Source of the DNA: Prorocentrum cordatum
Taxonomy: Eukaryota; Sar; Dinophyceae; Prorocentrales; Prorocentraceae
Length of the DNA: 64,000 nucleotides
Assembly (NCBI GenBank): GCA_963575745.1
Contig: CAUYUJ010002113.1
Location: 852,001 to 916,000 of the forward strand
Direction of reading: 5' to 3'
Every line of letters begins with the position of its first letter. The first letter of the stretch is position 1. The notes beneath the pieces are model-generated. The model saw nothing but the letters and a program-made list of their open reading frames with translations, was not told where the DNA came from and searched no databases. The translations under genes and the position numbers were made by a program. Shown here piece after piece: positions 41,129 through 52,274 of this stretch.

Positions 41129-41313
41129 ATGCCACGACAATGGACCCCCTTGCAGTCCGATCCTTGAATCTAGAATGTGTTTGAAATGTAAAACAATGTC
41201 ATGTTTCTTGTTTTTTATCATATTTGTTACATGTTTAAAACATGTTTAACACATGTTTTAGACATCTGGAAATTATTTGGCATAATGCTTCCTCTCCATT
41301 GATCGTCCTCCAC
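41129..41313 (+). repeat. Dispersed repeat 'ACATGTTT', copy 2
   Basis: ATGCCACGACAATGGACCCC at the left, ACATGTTTAAAACATGTTTA then ACACATGTTTTAGACAT in the middle, TGCTTCCTCTCCATTGATCG at the right. Confidence 0.8.
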
Positions 41314-41350
41314 GTGGAAACAGAAACGGCACAAACATCAATGTTCGACG

Positions 41351-41469
41351 GTGCGCACGGAATTCTTGGATCTGCGCTGGACCACCCTCCCTGGCGCGTC
41401 TGAGCGCGCCAAGGGCGGCGCCGGAGGCGCCGCCAGGGGGCCCCAGCGCAGATCCAAGAAATCCGCACG
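41351..41469. mobile_element. Fold-back element with 26-bp arms
   Basis: GTGCGCACGGAATTCTTGGA-TCTGCGCTGG against the reverse complement of the right end, GTGCGGATTTCTTGGATCTG-CGCTGG. The loop is itself GC-palindromic (GGCGCCGGAGGCGCC). Confidence 0.75.
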
Positions 41470-41586
41470 GAGCTCCGAACGTTCATTGTGCTTATGCTTT
41501 CTTCTCCGATCCAACGGAGCCTGCGACTGGTGAGCGTGGGGCTCGCGCTGGACGGCGCTCCAGCTGTCTCCGTCTCCTCCTCCTAC

Positions 41587-41587
<1 letters not shown>

Positions 41588-41652
<65 letters not shown>

Positions 41653-41729
41653 GCATCAGCATCAGCATCAGCATCAGCATCAACATCATCATCATCATCA
41701 TCATCATCATCGTCATCATCATCATCATC

Positions 41730-41808
<79 letters not shown>

Positions 41809-41962
41809 ATCATATCATCATTATCATCAGCAGCATCATCATCATCAGCATCATCATCATCATTATCATCATCATCACCATCATGATCAGCATCAGCATT
41901 AGCATCAACATCAGCATCATCATCATCATCAGCAGCAGCATCAGCATCAGCATCAGCATCAA

Positions 41963-41999
<37 letters not shown>

Positions 42000-42000
42000 G
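41588..42000. repeat. (CAT)n microsatellite
   Basis: CAT with CAG-CAT and CAA-CAT blocks, followed by a CTC array at 42079-42145. Confidence 0.95.
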
Positions 42001-42568
42001 TCCCTGCCCTCCTCCTCATCCTCCTCCTTCCCCTCTCCCTTCTCCGTCTTCTCAACCTCCCCCTCCCCCATCACCCTTCCTCCTCCTCCTCCTCCTCCTC
42101 CTCCTCCTCCTCCTCCTCCTCCTCCGTCTCCTCCTCCTCCTCGCACCTCATCCCCCCTCGCAACTCCTCCCTCCTCCCCCCCCCTCGTCCTCGTAGCCGC
42201 CGCCGCCGCCGCCGTCTGGAGGGGCGGCGGGGCGCGGATGTGACATGACGCTGTGCCGGGGCTCCCTGGCGGAGTCGCGCCCTCGGCACACCTCGGACCT
42301 CGGGGAAGGCGGGGGGGAGGGCGTGATCAATCAGTATTGAGCCAGGAAAGCGCATCGAATTCCAAGTGCGTCGAATCGGGCCGAGTCGGCACGGAGCCGG
42401 AACCGAAGGGGATCGGCCGCGCCGGGGTGCACAACAGCGTCGTGCAGTCCTCGGGCCGCCTCGGATCGTCGGAGCGTCGGCTTCGAAGCGGAACGAGCCG
42501 GCCGACGCCGAGACATGTCGAATCGGATGGATCGGATCGACATGGACCCCTGGAGGGAGGGGGTGACT

Positions 42569-42694
42569 GGCCATCGCTCGGACGTCCACTCCCTGTGTTT
42601 TTTTCGATTTCGTGCGTGGCTTCTTCGCCACATGATCAAGGATGCTCCTCGATGGTCCTCGCCGAAAGAAAAATGCACACGTCCGAGCGATGCC
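42569..42694 (+). mobile_element. MITE-like element, 'GCCATCGCTCGGACGT' family, copy 2
   Basis: GGCCATCGCTCGGACGTCCA at the left and CACGTCCGAGCGATGCC at the right; the interior is the same as 34162-34286. Confidence 0.85.
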
Positions 42695-43057
42695 AAGGTG
42701 AAGGACGCACTCTCCGTCGGCAGGGCGCCTACGGAGGACGCGCGCAGCCAAGCGAGCGCGCGGACATGCCTGGCCGGCCCGCGGAGCCGCCCTCGCGTCG
42801 CGAGCGCTCGCGCGCTGCGCCCTCTCGGCAACCGTGTGGCGGGTCCCAAATCCTCGAAATCCCGTGGTGATGGTCCCCCGGGACAGGTTTGTAAGGCGCC
42901 TTTTTGGAAGCGGGCGGGTCCATTTTATTAGGGCGGTTACTTTAAACCGAAGACAGCGGGGCTGGTTTATTGAGGATGTTTCGCGCATTCGCTGTTCTGC
43001 TCAAGCTGCTGCTGCAGTCCGCATGTTGCTCCGTTTTCGTAGCCGAGGTTGCGAATC

Positions 43058-43417
43058 CTCATCGCCATCGTCGTTGTCATCATTCTCGTACTCATCATGA
43101 TCATCAGCAGCAGCAACATCATCATCATCACCAGCAGCAGCAACATCATCGTCATGATCACCACCATCATCATCGTCATCGTCGTCATCATCATCAGCAT
43201 AACCATCACCATGATCACCAGCATCGTCATTACCATCAACATCGCCACCTTCACCATCATCATCACCACCACCATCCGCATCATCATAATCATCATCGTT
43301 ATCATCATCAGCAGCATAATCAGCATCAGCATCATCATCATTATCATCATCCCCGTCACCATCATGTCATCACCAACATCACCATCATTACCATCACCAA
43401 CATTACCATGTTAGCAA
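43058..43417. repeat. Degenerate CAT-rich tract
   Basis: CATCATCGTCATCACC-type mixture; His-, Ile- and Met-rich frames only. Confidence 0.9.
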
Positions 43418-43487
43418 TGCAATCCGTTGCAGCCGTTTTCACTTCTCGACCTGCATCATGAATAAAGAACACTTGCTATTTCGCAGA

Positions 43488-43590
43488 GGGGTCCAGAATA
43501 TTACAGCCCCCGTTGACAGGTGGGTCCCGGAAATTAGGTTACAATTGAAAGGGGGGTCCAGCTATTTAGGGAGGGTCGATAATTAAGGTA
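43488..43590. repeat. Degenerate ~25-bp tandem units
   Basis: AGGGGTCCAGAATATTA, GTGGGTCCCGGAAATTAGG, GGGGGGTCCAGCTATTTAGG and GAGGGTCGATAATTAAGG follow one another. Confidence 0.6.
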
Positions 43591-43616
43591 CGCCACGAAC
43601 TTATATACGCAGGCGC

Positions 43617-43725
43617 TCTCCGCCGAACTTCGCATGCACCTCAAGGGAGGGCGGCGGTGCATGAAGTCGCTGGCTCGCAGTGGTGATTCATACACCGCCA
43701 CCCCCCCCTGAGACCCAGGAACAAT
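43617..43725. repeat. Hairpin repeat 'GGAGGGCGGCGGTG', copy 2
   Basis: CTCCGCCGAACTTCGCATG lead, stem GGGCGGCGGTGCATGAA ... TTCATACACCGCCACCC, tail AGACCCAGGAACAAT. Compared with 32441-32550, a C/T difference appears in opposite arms. Confidence 0.8.
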
Positions 43726-43735
43726 GCCAGCGTCA

Positions 43736-44250
43736 AACGAGCAGTGTTTGAGGCGGCAGCCGTGTTGGCCAGGGTGTCCCGCTGCAGGGGTCGTTCGGCC
43801 GTCTGCGCCAAGGGGGCCCAAGCTCCGCAAAAGAACCCGTTCTGGCACGCACGTTTGTGGCGGAGAAGAAGTCCTCGGCCCACAAGAAGAGCTTGCGCCT
43901 CTGGGGGTGGGGGGGGAGCCGCCCTCGTTGATGCTTCCCGCCGCCTCCCGCGGGCCTGCCGCCGCCCTCCGAGCGGGGGAGAGAGGCGGCGACTCCTGCG
44001 CCCCCCCTCGAGGGGCGAGGCCCTCTCTGGAGAGGCCCGCGTGGGTTCGTGCTCGCGGCGTCTCGCGTCCGCTCCTCTTGAAGGGGGGGGGGGGGGGGGG
44101 GGGGCGGCATGGAGGCAGGAGGAGGGCGAGGACCAGGGGGGGGGGGGGGCGGAGGGCAGGCAGGAGGACCGCGGGCAGGGGGAGGGAAGAGGAGGACGAG
44201 GAATGATGAGGACGAGGACGAGGACGAGGAGGAGCAGGAGGACAAGTGTA
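43736..44250. other. GC-rich stretch with G-runs
   Basis: Holds an 18-20-nt G run at about 44082-44103. A short minus-strand frame (KLFLWAEDFFSATNVRAR, about 43845-43899) looks protein-like but is too short to call. Confidence 0.3.
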
Positions 44251-44400
44251 AACCCAAGACTCCCCCAACGGTGTTGCAGTGAACCCTCTCTCCGCATTCC
44301 CTCTTCATATGTCCCTACATAGTTCATTTTCACTGCGGGAAGTGCCCCATTGGAAGTCAACCATTGGAAAACCCAGAGGCGCGCAAGAGCACCATTCCCG

Positions 44401-44537
44401 GGACTTCAACGCCGCGAATCAGCGTTACAGTTGCGCCCTGACGATCCTGAATCGTGCCAGGAAACCATTTATTGGACTTGAACACTGTGCGAATCAGCGT
44501 GACTGTTGCGCCCTGACGGTCCTACATCGTGTTGACT
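44401..44537 (+). repeat. 72-bp duplicated unit
   Basis: GGACTTCAACGCCGCGAATC and, 72 bp on, GGACTTGAACACTGTGCGAA, each followed by TTGCGCCCTGACG(A/G)TCCT and ATCGTG. Confidence 0.75.
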
Positions 44538-44589
44538 TTCAAGGACGCTGACCAGATGAATCCTTGAAACAAGCTTAAACTCTTAAGAC

Positions 44590-44830
44590 ACATGCGCGCG
44601 GCGCTAGGGCGAGAACCACATTCGGAAAAGCCACCCTCCATCTGCAAAGCTCTTGTAACCTTTTTGGAATGAATGTGCGCGGCGCTGAAACGAGAACCAC
44701 ATGTTGTTAACCACCCGCCCTCCATCCGTGAAACTCTTGCAAACTTGTAGGGCGAATGCGAGGCACTAAAGCGAGAGCCCCATGTTGAAAACCACCCGCC
44801 GTCCAGCTGTGAAACGCTTGCAAATTCAAG
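44590..44830 (+). repeat. 81-83-bp tandem array, 3 copies
   Basis: ATG(C/T)GCGCGGCGCT starts at 44592 and 44672, ATGCGAGGCACT at 44756. Each is followed by GCGAGA(A/G)CC, CCACCC and a CTCTTG or CGCTTG block. Confidence 0.8.
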
Positions 44831-45666
44831 CCTTCAGCGTCATACATGGTGCGGAAATCTCAGGCGAAACGCCCTGCCCGCCCGACCGACACGCCTCGCG
44901 GTACGACATGGATGCGGTGTGTATAAAGAACAACGATGAATATAGGATGAACGAGGATGATGATGAGGAGGAGGATCGGGAACCAGGGAGCACGATGAGG
45001 ACGTTAGGGAGAAGGACGAGGATGGAGAGAAGGATTGGGACCTGGTAAGGAGGTCGAGGACAACGAGGGGAACATAAATGGAGGGAGGATGCGGGAGCGA
45101 GGTGGATGAGAGGGTGGAGGAGGGGTAGGACGAGGAGGCGAGGAGAGGAGGGGCGAGGAGGACGAGGTGGAGGGAAACGAGATTGCAGGAGCACCGCCCC
45201 CTTCCCTCCTCTCGGCGTGACCTATTGTTTACCCAGGCTTCCTCATCCCCCCCACGTCTCTCCACCACCTCCCCACGCTTCCGTCCTCTCGACCTTCATT
45301 GCCTCCCCTCCCTCCCCCTCGTCCATCTTGATGGCCGCAGTATCGGCAACCCCCGCGCTCGACACTCACGCTGAGGTCTGTCAAATGCGACGAGAGCCTG
45401 CTCATCTTTTCAAAACGACAACAGCATGAACACATTTGCCATCTTATCAATCACACATGAATGATAAGCAGCAGTGCTGGAGAGAGGGCGAGTCCGACCA
45501 TGCAGTGTCTCCGCAGATGAGCATGAGCAGAAGCCTCTGTGCTGTGGGTGGTGGTGCGATATGCGCTGGGAAGACGGCTCCAAAATCCAGGATCCAAAAT
45601 CTTCGTCCTCCTCTTCTCCTGCCTCTCCTGCAGTCAGCCATACGGGTGTCACCGGGTCAGGCGGGG

Positions 45667-45830
45667 GAACCATCGACCTGGAATCGACGATACGTCCCCG
45701 ATAGATCCGCGATTGGCCCCCGAACGCGAATCCTAACGGTCCTGGGCGGTGTGGGCTATCGGGCCCCTATCGGCGATCAGTGGGCGATTGCGTGTCGATG
45801 CATCCCGTCCCCCCTGAGCCCATCCCCTTT
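45667..45830 (+). repeat. Dispersed repeat 'GGAATCGGCGAT', copy 4
   Basis: CATCGACCTGGAATCGACGA at the left; 'AGTGGGCGATTGCGTGTCGA' then CCTGAGCCCATCCCC at the right. Confidence 0.65.
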
Positions 45831-45894
45831 AACGTTACCCCGGATATCCGCTGCCCTCACCTTGGACGCCCGAATTATCCGGGATAACTGCGCT

Positions 45895-46046
45895 CCGGGG
45901 TAACTCTGGTTTGGGCACCCGAGGCACGAACCCGCAGCTGCCCCTGACTGTCCTCACCCCCAATGATTCGTGATGGTCGGTCGCCTGAGCGATCCGGGAT
46001 GACTCTGGGCCTCCGTGGCGCGAATCTGCAACTACCCCTGACCACG
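45895..46046 (+). repeat. ~100-bp duplication
   Basis: CGGGGTAACTCTGGTTTGGG ... GCAGCTGCCCCTGAC, then CGGGATGACTCTGGGCCTCC ... GCAACTACCCCTGAC. Confidence 0.6.
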
Positions 46047-46307
46047 CCCAGCTCTGATAACTCGGAGCTCTGATCCCCCGCCGTTGCCGCGGCGCGTGCG
46101 GGCGGGCGGCTGCCGAGGGCCGCACATGCGCTTCCCGGCCTTCAGCCGCGCGGACGACATCTCGGTGGCCAGGAAAGGCGGGCCGGCCGGCCGCCGCGGC
46201 GCCCGCGCGGCACGCAGACCCCCAACGGCATGCTCCAGGCACAACGCACAAAGTGGACCGGACCCCCCCGAGGTCTCGACCACCTCGCCCGGGCCACCTC
46301 TTTCACC

Positions 46308-46365
46308 TCCTGAATCGCTTTTCGACGGCTCTGGGGCCCGGCGAGGGCCCCCAAGAGGCCTCCCG
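46308..46365 (+). repeat. Dispersed short repeat 'GACGGCTCTGGGGCCCGGCG', copy 2
   Basis: CCTGAATCGCTTTTCGACGG then CTCTGGGGCCCGGCGAGGGC; see 40489-40545. Confidence 0.65.
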
Positions 46366-47314
46366 CCTCGCTTCTGCCACGGTGCGAATGTGTGTGCCGG
46401 CGGGGAAGAAAGGGCTCCCGACTCCGCCTGGGGCGCCCTCTCGGCCGGCTCGGAACTGCCGCACTCCGTGCACTCGGCACGTTCCACCAGGGCTGCGTGT
46501 CGGCAGCCGAAATGGGGTGGGGAGCCGTTCGCCGAGCGGGGCGCGGGCGCTCGGCAGGTGACCCCAGAGCGGCCCCAGGGCTCGCCGAGCGACCCTGCGG
46601 CCGGGGGGGAGAGAGGGGAAGGTGGAGGAGGGGGAGGACGACGATATCATCCTCGTCCTCGAGACACGTCGCCGTCGCCGTCGGCAATAACGGCGACGAC
46701 GACGACGACGAGGAGGTGCCCGTGGCGTCACTAAATTACCAGGGGGAGATCGGGAAGGCGGGCAACGGACTCGAGGCGGAGCTGAAGCGACGGAGGAGGA
46801 CGAGGTGAGGGGGCGGCGGAGGCGGTGGGGAGGCAAATCGAAGATCGTATCTTCGATGCTTGGGAGTTTTCCTAAATTCTAGAGGCATCGCAAACTGGGA
46901 CACGCCTAGCAGAGACACTGCGACATTGATGCTTCTCTACTCAGACGTTGAGCCCGAAGCCACGCACTGTCGATTTCAATGCCGTGAAATACCCGAAGGC
47001 GGGCAACCCCAACACAACTGTACTGCAACACTCCGAGAAGGAAGGTGGGACATCGGAACCGAAAGCTCCATACTGCCACCCCGTAAGCTTGAACTCTGAC
47101 CGAGACCTCGCACAACAACAACAACAAACACTCCATGGCTGTCAGAATAAGGAACCCAGGCAGCCGACAATTCAGAGCAACATGCAATGCCCCGCCCTTG
47201 TGCACACCGCAGTGCTCGCAATCGTTTCGGGAGAGAGGCAACATAAATTTGCCTGCGTGGACCCCACACAATAGTTTTCTGCACGGTCGACGCGGATATG
47301 AGTGGTGCAAGTTT
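46366..47314. other. 3' flank of the retrotransposon, no assigned gene
   Basis: Pre-insertion sequence downstream of the element. A CGACGA/GAC-rich tract lies at 46630-46715. Open frames continue from the element but show no motif. Confidence 0.4.
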
Positions 47315-47325
47315 ACAGTGATGGC
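47315..47325 (-). repeat. Target-site duplication, 3' copy (GCCATCACTGT)
   Basis: Read on the minus strand, GCCATCACTGT follows the A tail of the element with a single T between. The identical 11-mer precedes the spliced leader at 54618-54608. Confidence 0.85.
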
Positions 47326-47326
47326 A

Positions 47327-47335
47327 TTTTTTTTT
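47327..47335 (-). other. Retrotransposon A tail (9 A on minus strand)
   Basis: Nine T on the plus strand, directly followed (minus direction) by T and the 3' target duplication. The short tail agrees with an older insertion or a short poly(A) primer. Confidence 0.8.
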
Positions 47336-47441
47336 ATCTCTGGGGGCCCTGCGCGCGCACAGGGGGTGCATGCAAGCATTCGAACTAGACAGAGCAGGCG
47401 GAGGGCCGCGAGAGCGCTTACAGCCACCTGCCGAGCCCGCA

Positions 47442-48862
47442 TCAGCCCACGGCGAACTCCGCCGCGCGGCCTGCGCGGGCGGCCGCTGCCCTCGCGGCTC
47501 TCCCGCGCTCGCGGGCCGCCGCAGCGTCCGCGAAGCCGTGGGCTCGGAGGACGCCCTCGAGCCCTGGGCGGATCCGCCGCGGCTCGGCGGCCTCCGCCCG
47601 CGGGGCCGCCGCGGCCAGGCGCCGCGGCGCCGCGGCGCTCGGCGGCGCTGCCTCCTGGCCCCCAGCGCCAGCCGCAGGTGGCGGGGGCGGGGCGGCTGCA
47701 GGCTGCCGCTGCGCTGGCACGGGCGCCGCCTCGAGCGCCTGCTCCTCCGCGCCGTGGCCCTGCCTGGCCTGGAGAGCCGCCGCCCAGCGCAGGCGCGTGC
47801 TCTCCTTTGGCGAAGCCAGCGGCGCGATCGGATCCTTCGACGCCGGCAGGGTGCCACGTGCGAAGTCCGACCGCGCCTGGGCTCTGGAGCCCTTCTTGCC
47901 CTTGGGCTGCCCAGCCGCCGCGCTGGCCCCGCACGGCTTGCCCAGGCCGCGGTGCGCGTACCTGGGGAGGCGGCAGTACATCCAGCAAGCCGCGCAGACC
48001 AGGAAGGGCTCGGAGTCGTCGCCCTCGACGCGCGACTCCATTAGGAGGTGGCCGTTGACCCTCCATCCCGCTGGACGGGCCGAATCTGCCGCCTCCGCAG
48101 GGGCTGGGCCGCTGCTCGCCGCCGCTGCCGCCGCCAGGCGCGGGCTGGGCGCGGGCGCCGAGGCCTCGCGGCGCCTCGGCTGCTCCTGCGCCCTGCGCTG
48201 GGCCACTCGGCGCAGCACCTCCGCGGGCGTCTCGGCCGAGGCGGGGCGGCGCCTCGCGGGCGAAGGCCGCGAGCTGGAGGCGCCAGCTGCCGCCACCGCT
48301 GCCGGGGCCGCCGCCGTGGCGAGGAGGGGGCCGCCGTCAGCCGCCGAGGCCTGCGCCTCGCCGTGGTCATCGCCAGGCTCCGCGTCGGGCTCCTTCATGT
48401 TGCCAGCCGCTGTCACGGCAGGCCCGCGCACCTCCGCGTCGCGCATCATCCTGAACTCGCCGCGCCCCTGGGACTGCGACTTCGGTGGGCTGAATCCACC
48501 TGTCCCAGGGGCGGGCCCCGCCGCGGCGGCGTGCAGGAAGTCGGCCTCGCCGTCGAGCTCCGCCGCCATGTAGGGGGTGAGGTCGACCAGCTCCAGCGAG
48601 CTGATGGGCCAGGAGTCCCGCATGCCCGACTCCGTGGCCTGGACCTCGAACTCGGCGGCGCAGCGCGCCGCGTCACGGGCGCGGGCCAGGCAGCCCTGGA
48701 GCAGGAGGGCCTCCTCGTCGGCGATGGCGCGCAGCGCCGCGCCCGCCTTCGCGAGCTGGTCCGCGAGGCGGTTGCCGTAGAGCTCCACCTCCGTGAGTTC
48801 GCCCCGCTCGACGGCCGCCCGCGAACGGTGGGCGGGGATGTGCTTCACGTGCACCCCCATCG
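47442..48862 (-). CDS. Retrotransposon ORF2, RNase H end and C-terminal Cys/His domain
   Basis: This frame continues the RNase H domain after a one-base break. MGVHVKHIPAHRS, then VELYGNRLADQLAKAG, supplies the last RNase H motif (the fourth acidic residue in NRLAD, residue 34 from the Met at 48860). An Ala/Pro/Arg-rich linker of about 230 residues follows. Near residues 287-310 FLVCAACWMYCRLPRYAHRG LGKPC gives C-x2-C-x3-C-x6-H-x6-C, a likely zinc-binding motif. The rest is an Ala/Arg-rich tail to the stop at 47442. The tail motif could bind nucleic acid; that is inference from Cys/His spacing only. The antisense strand is open over the same region for composition reasons. Confidence 0.72.
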
Positions 48863-51764
48863 GCGGCGTCGCCGACCCTCGCCCAGAGGTGGGCGAACTG
48901 GGCCGTCGGGCCCGCCGCCCTCTTCACGTCCTTGCAGGCCCCGACCGTGCCGAGGCAGTCGATCATGAGGTGGTAGTGGCCGACGATGTCCGTGAGGGCG
49001 ACCACCGCCGCGTAGTCCTCGCCTGCCCTCGCCGTCTGGCTGGGCACAAGGGCAGGCGGCACCGCCCCCCACGCCTGCGCCATCCACTCGCCGTCGGGCG
49101 TGAGCACCACCACCGACCAGCCCGCGCTCCTGATCATCGGGAAATCGTTGTTGACGCAGGAGCCGTCCGTGAAGACGAGGGTGCCCGCGGGCACCACGAG
49201 CGCGCCCTCGTCCCAGCCGCGCGAGCGGCGCTCCCAGCCAGGGCCCCAGCGCGACCTCTGCACCAGGTACTGGGCGTCGACGAAGAGGCCCTGGCAGAAG
49301 AGCTCCTCGTAGCGGTGGCCCATCGTGCTCACCAACTCGGCAGCTCGCTCCAAGTCGGCGGTCCTGCGATCTCGCCGCCAGCCCTCCCAGGCAGGGCACC
49401 TGTGGTGGCGGTGGGCCAGAGTCCCGCTCTCCTCACCGCAGAGCAGGCAGCGGTCGTCGATGTCGGTGCCGCGCTTGGCCAGCCTGGCCTGCGGCCAGAG
49501 TGACAGAGTCGCCAGCCTGCGCAGGCAGCCGCAGTGGTGGCTGGACCACGTCTCCGTGGGCGCGGCGCCGAGGAGCTGGTTGATGGCCCGCCAGTTTGGC
49601 GGCAGCTGCCACGGCCACAGGGTCTCAGGCCTGGCGTCGTACTCCTGGAAAGCTGCCGCCTTCCTGGCCGCCTCCTTGGCCTTCTCCGCAAAGAAGGCGG
49701 GGGAGTACCGCAGGACGGAGTAGCAGCAGCCGAACTCGTCCTGCAGGAAGTCGCCGTCGTCGCTGAGGCCCCAGCCGATGACCTGCAGCGTGAGCACCAA
49801 GGCCGAGATCGGGTCCCTGACGGCAGCCCGAGGGCGCTGGAGCCTCACGATCCTGGCGCTCTCCGCGATGCAGGCCTGGATCGCCGCCGCGGAGGCCTGG
49901 CCTGCCCAGCGGACGTTGGTGTAGGCGAGGACGGCCAAGCCCGTGGCCACCACTAGCGGGTCCTGGCGCCAGCCGCGCGGCGAGCACTGCAGCAGGAAGC
50001 CCAGCGCAGCCCCAGGAGCCAGTTTGCCCATCGCCTTGGCCGCTGCCAGCCCCAGGGCTCTCATGCGGCCAGGCGGGATGCCGTTGCAGGCCGAGCCCCA
50101 TAGGGCTTTGGCAGAGGGGCCCGCGCGCAAGACCCTCGCCTGCCGAAGGCCAGGCCCGAAGATCTTTTGGAGCCTGCTGGCCTGCCGCAGCGCCGCGAGC
50201 TCCCTGCCGACCTGAGTCGCGACTCGCCTGTGGCTGCCAGCCGTGGCGTCGACGCCGAGGTCGCGGTGGCCCGAGACAAAGGCCTCCGCCGCGAGCTGCC
50301 AGTCGGGTTCCTGCTGCAGGCGGCGCTGGAGGCCCACCGTGGAGGCCAAGACCTTCGTCTTCGCCCAGTTGATGGGCAGCCGCCTGTCCGCTAGCATCCC
50401 GACCACGCCGCTGACGAAGCTCGCGATCGTTCGGCTGAGCGTCGCCGCCGACCCGATGCCGTGGCCTGCTATGTCGTCGATGACGTTGACGACCCTGCCG
50501 ACGGGCAGCAGCGCCCTGGCCTGGAGCAGGAGGCCGTGCAGCATGAGCCTGGCCAGCGTCGTCGCGCAGGAGCAGCCCGCGATGGTGGTGCCGCTGACCT
50601 CAATGGGCTCGCTGATGGCGGCGTCCGCCGAGGCTCGGCGCGGCCCAGCGTAGACTACGCAGAGGGCCCTGAGCAGGCCGACGCTGAAGCCGTTGCCCTC
50701 CGCGGCCTGGCGCAGAAGGTCGTGGTCGATCCGCTCGTAGAACTTGCTGGTGTCGAAGTAGACGGAGGCTGCCTCGAAGCCAAGCTGGCGGGCGAGCGCG
50801 AGCCCCAGGTTGTGGAGGTAGGCCGCCCTGTCACAACTGGTGTTCGCGTCCTTGCCCCAGACCTCGGGGAGCGGGTGGTCCGCCTCCCACTTGGCGCAGT
50901 AGCGGCGGCGCACCCTGCTCCAGATGCGCACCCACCTGCTCATGAGGCCGATCGGGCGGCGGCCTCCGTCTGGCTTCCCCAGGAAGACGATCACCGTGGT
51001 GAAGAGGGCTGTGGGCTGCGGCTGCTGCTCCCAAGCCGTGAGCACCTCTGCCATCCTCTCGGCGAAGGGCCTGCCCAGGGAGAGGACCAGCCGCGGGTGG
51101 AACGCATCCCAGCCCAGAGCGGTCTGCTTCGGGAACGACTTCGCCGCCTCGAGGATGTCGTCCGCCGTGATCGGGGGCAGCTCCATGGAGCAGATCCAGT
51201 CGGCTGGTCTGGTCCTGTGCTCCCCGTCGGCTCCTTTCCAAAGGGCCTTCCACTCTATGAGGATCTGGTCCAGGGCTTGCTGGCCAACAACGGGGAGCGG
51301 CAGGCTGTCGGGGCAGTGCGCGATCACCGAGTCCAGCACCTGGTCGCGGTCCTTTATGACAGCGTGGGCTCCTTTCGCCCCTTTCGCCAAGGCCTCGTCC
51401 AAGAAGTCCTTCCAGCGCAGCCTGGCCGCCTTGGCGTCTTCTTTGCAGTGTCTCGCCGTCGTGCTCTCGATCATCTGCAGGAAGGCCTGCCCTTGCTCAG
51501 TGGGCTCCTGGATCACCTCGATCAGCGAGTCGAGCTTCGTGCCTTCGAACATGGTGCAGCCCGCCTGCTCGAACTTGGGCCCCAAGCTCTTGGCCACCTG
51601 CACCAGGTGCTTCATGTAGCCCACGTGCCCCACAGGGGGTGAGCAGACCGCAGCAGCCGCACTGAGCTGCCTGGCGATCCTCCCGAGGCAGAGCCAGCAC
51701 TTGGTGAGGGGGCTGAGCTTCCTGACAGCCTCCGTGCGCTGCAGGTCCGCCAGCTTCTCCTGAC
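48855..51764 (-). CDS. Retrotransposon ORF2, reverse transcriptase, zinc finger and RNase H
   Basis: RNA-dependent DNA polymerase for target-primed reverse transcription. The frame is open upstream of its first Met (51633) to about 51764. Residues from that Met: TALGWDAFHPRLV (171-183) and VFLGKPDGGRRPIGL (216-230) are early fingers motifs. VYFDTSKFYERIDH (291-304) is motif A with Asp294. SGTTIAGCSCATTLARLMLH (347-366) is motif B. VVNVIDDIAGHG (381-392) is motif C, with VIDD where most LINEs have YADD or FADD; both Asp are kept. RCLLCGEESGTLAHRHHRCP (728-747) is a C-x2-C...H...C finger, as after many RT domains. LVFTDGSCVNND (Asp823), GEDY (Glu872) and MIDCLG (Asp892) are the first three RNase H catalytic positions. 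The frame breaks at about 48857, and the fourth RNase H motif follows in the next frame. Confidence 0.88.
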
Positions 51765-52274
51765 GGTGCGGGGTCCTTTGGCCCTGCCCTGGTACCTCTC
51801 ACCCTCGGAGATGCCGAACTGGTCGATCAGGTGGAGCTCCGCGGCCTCGAAGAACTCCTTGATCGCCGCGTCGGGCGTGCCGTCGCTGTCGGTGAGGGGG
51901 GCTGACCAGCTGATCTGGGTCGCCGCCTGCAGGGATTTCTCGCGCTGCTCAGCCGAGACCGAGCCCACGTCGAAGAACCTGGGGGTCTTGAGGACCCAGA
52001 TCATGGCGTTGCTGCCCAGCTCGCTGAAAGTGAGCCGCACTGGCGCGTGCGGGTGCAGGGTTGTGGGCTTGATGACCTCCACCTTCGGGCTGAGGCCGGC
52101 GAGCGCCGTGGAGATCACGAAGAAGTCGTAGATCTGGTCGCCGCAGGTGAAGGTCGTGGGCGCCACCACCACTCCGCCCACAGCCCGTGGCCACCAAGAG
52201 GCGGCGAGGACGCTGGGGTCCATATTCCAGTCGGCCCCCGCTATGAACGGCTCGTGGAGGCTGAACAGGAAGGA
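51762..52274 (-). CDS. Retrotransposon ORF2, second half of the endonuclease
   Basis: A frame between two one-base breaks. It starts FLFSLHEPFIAGADWNMDPS; ADWN (52224-52235) is the conserved [GD]-D-[FW]-N motif of endonuclease/exonuclease/phosphatase (EEP) nucleases. Then come TFTCGDQIYDFFVISTALAG and TTLHPHAPVRLTF, the position where the family's final Ser-Asp-His normally sits; here it is PHAPV, so the His is present without the usual Asp before it. After about 75 more residues (SGRA...QGRAKGPRT) the frame must slip by one base at 51760-51766 to continue QEKLADLQRTEAVRKLSPLT into the RT frame. Confidence 0.78.

Noticed and set aside
46906-48066. 386-codon minus-strand ORF
   Set aside because: Overlaps the ORF2 tail in a different frame and runs through the stop, UTR, A tail and target duplication.
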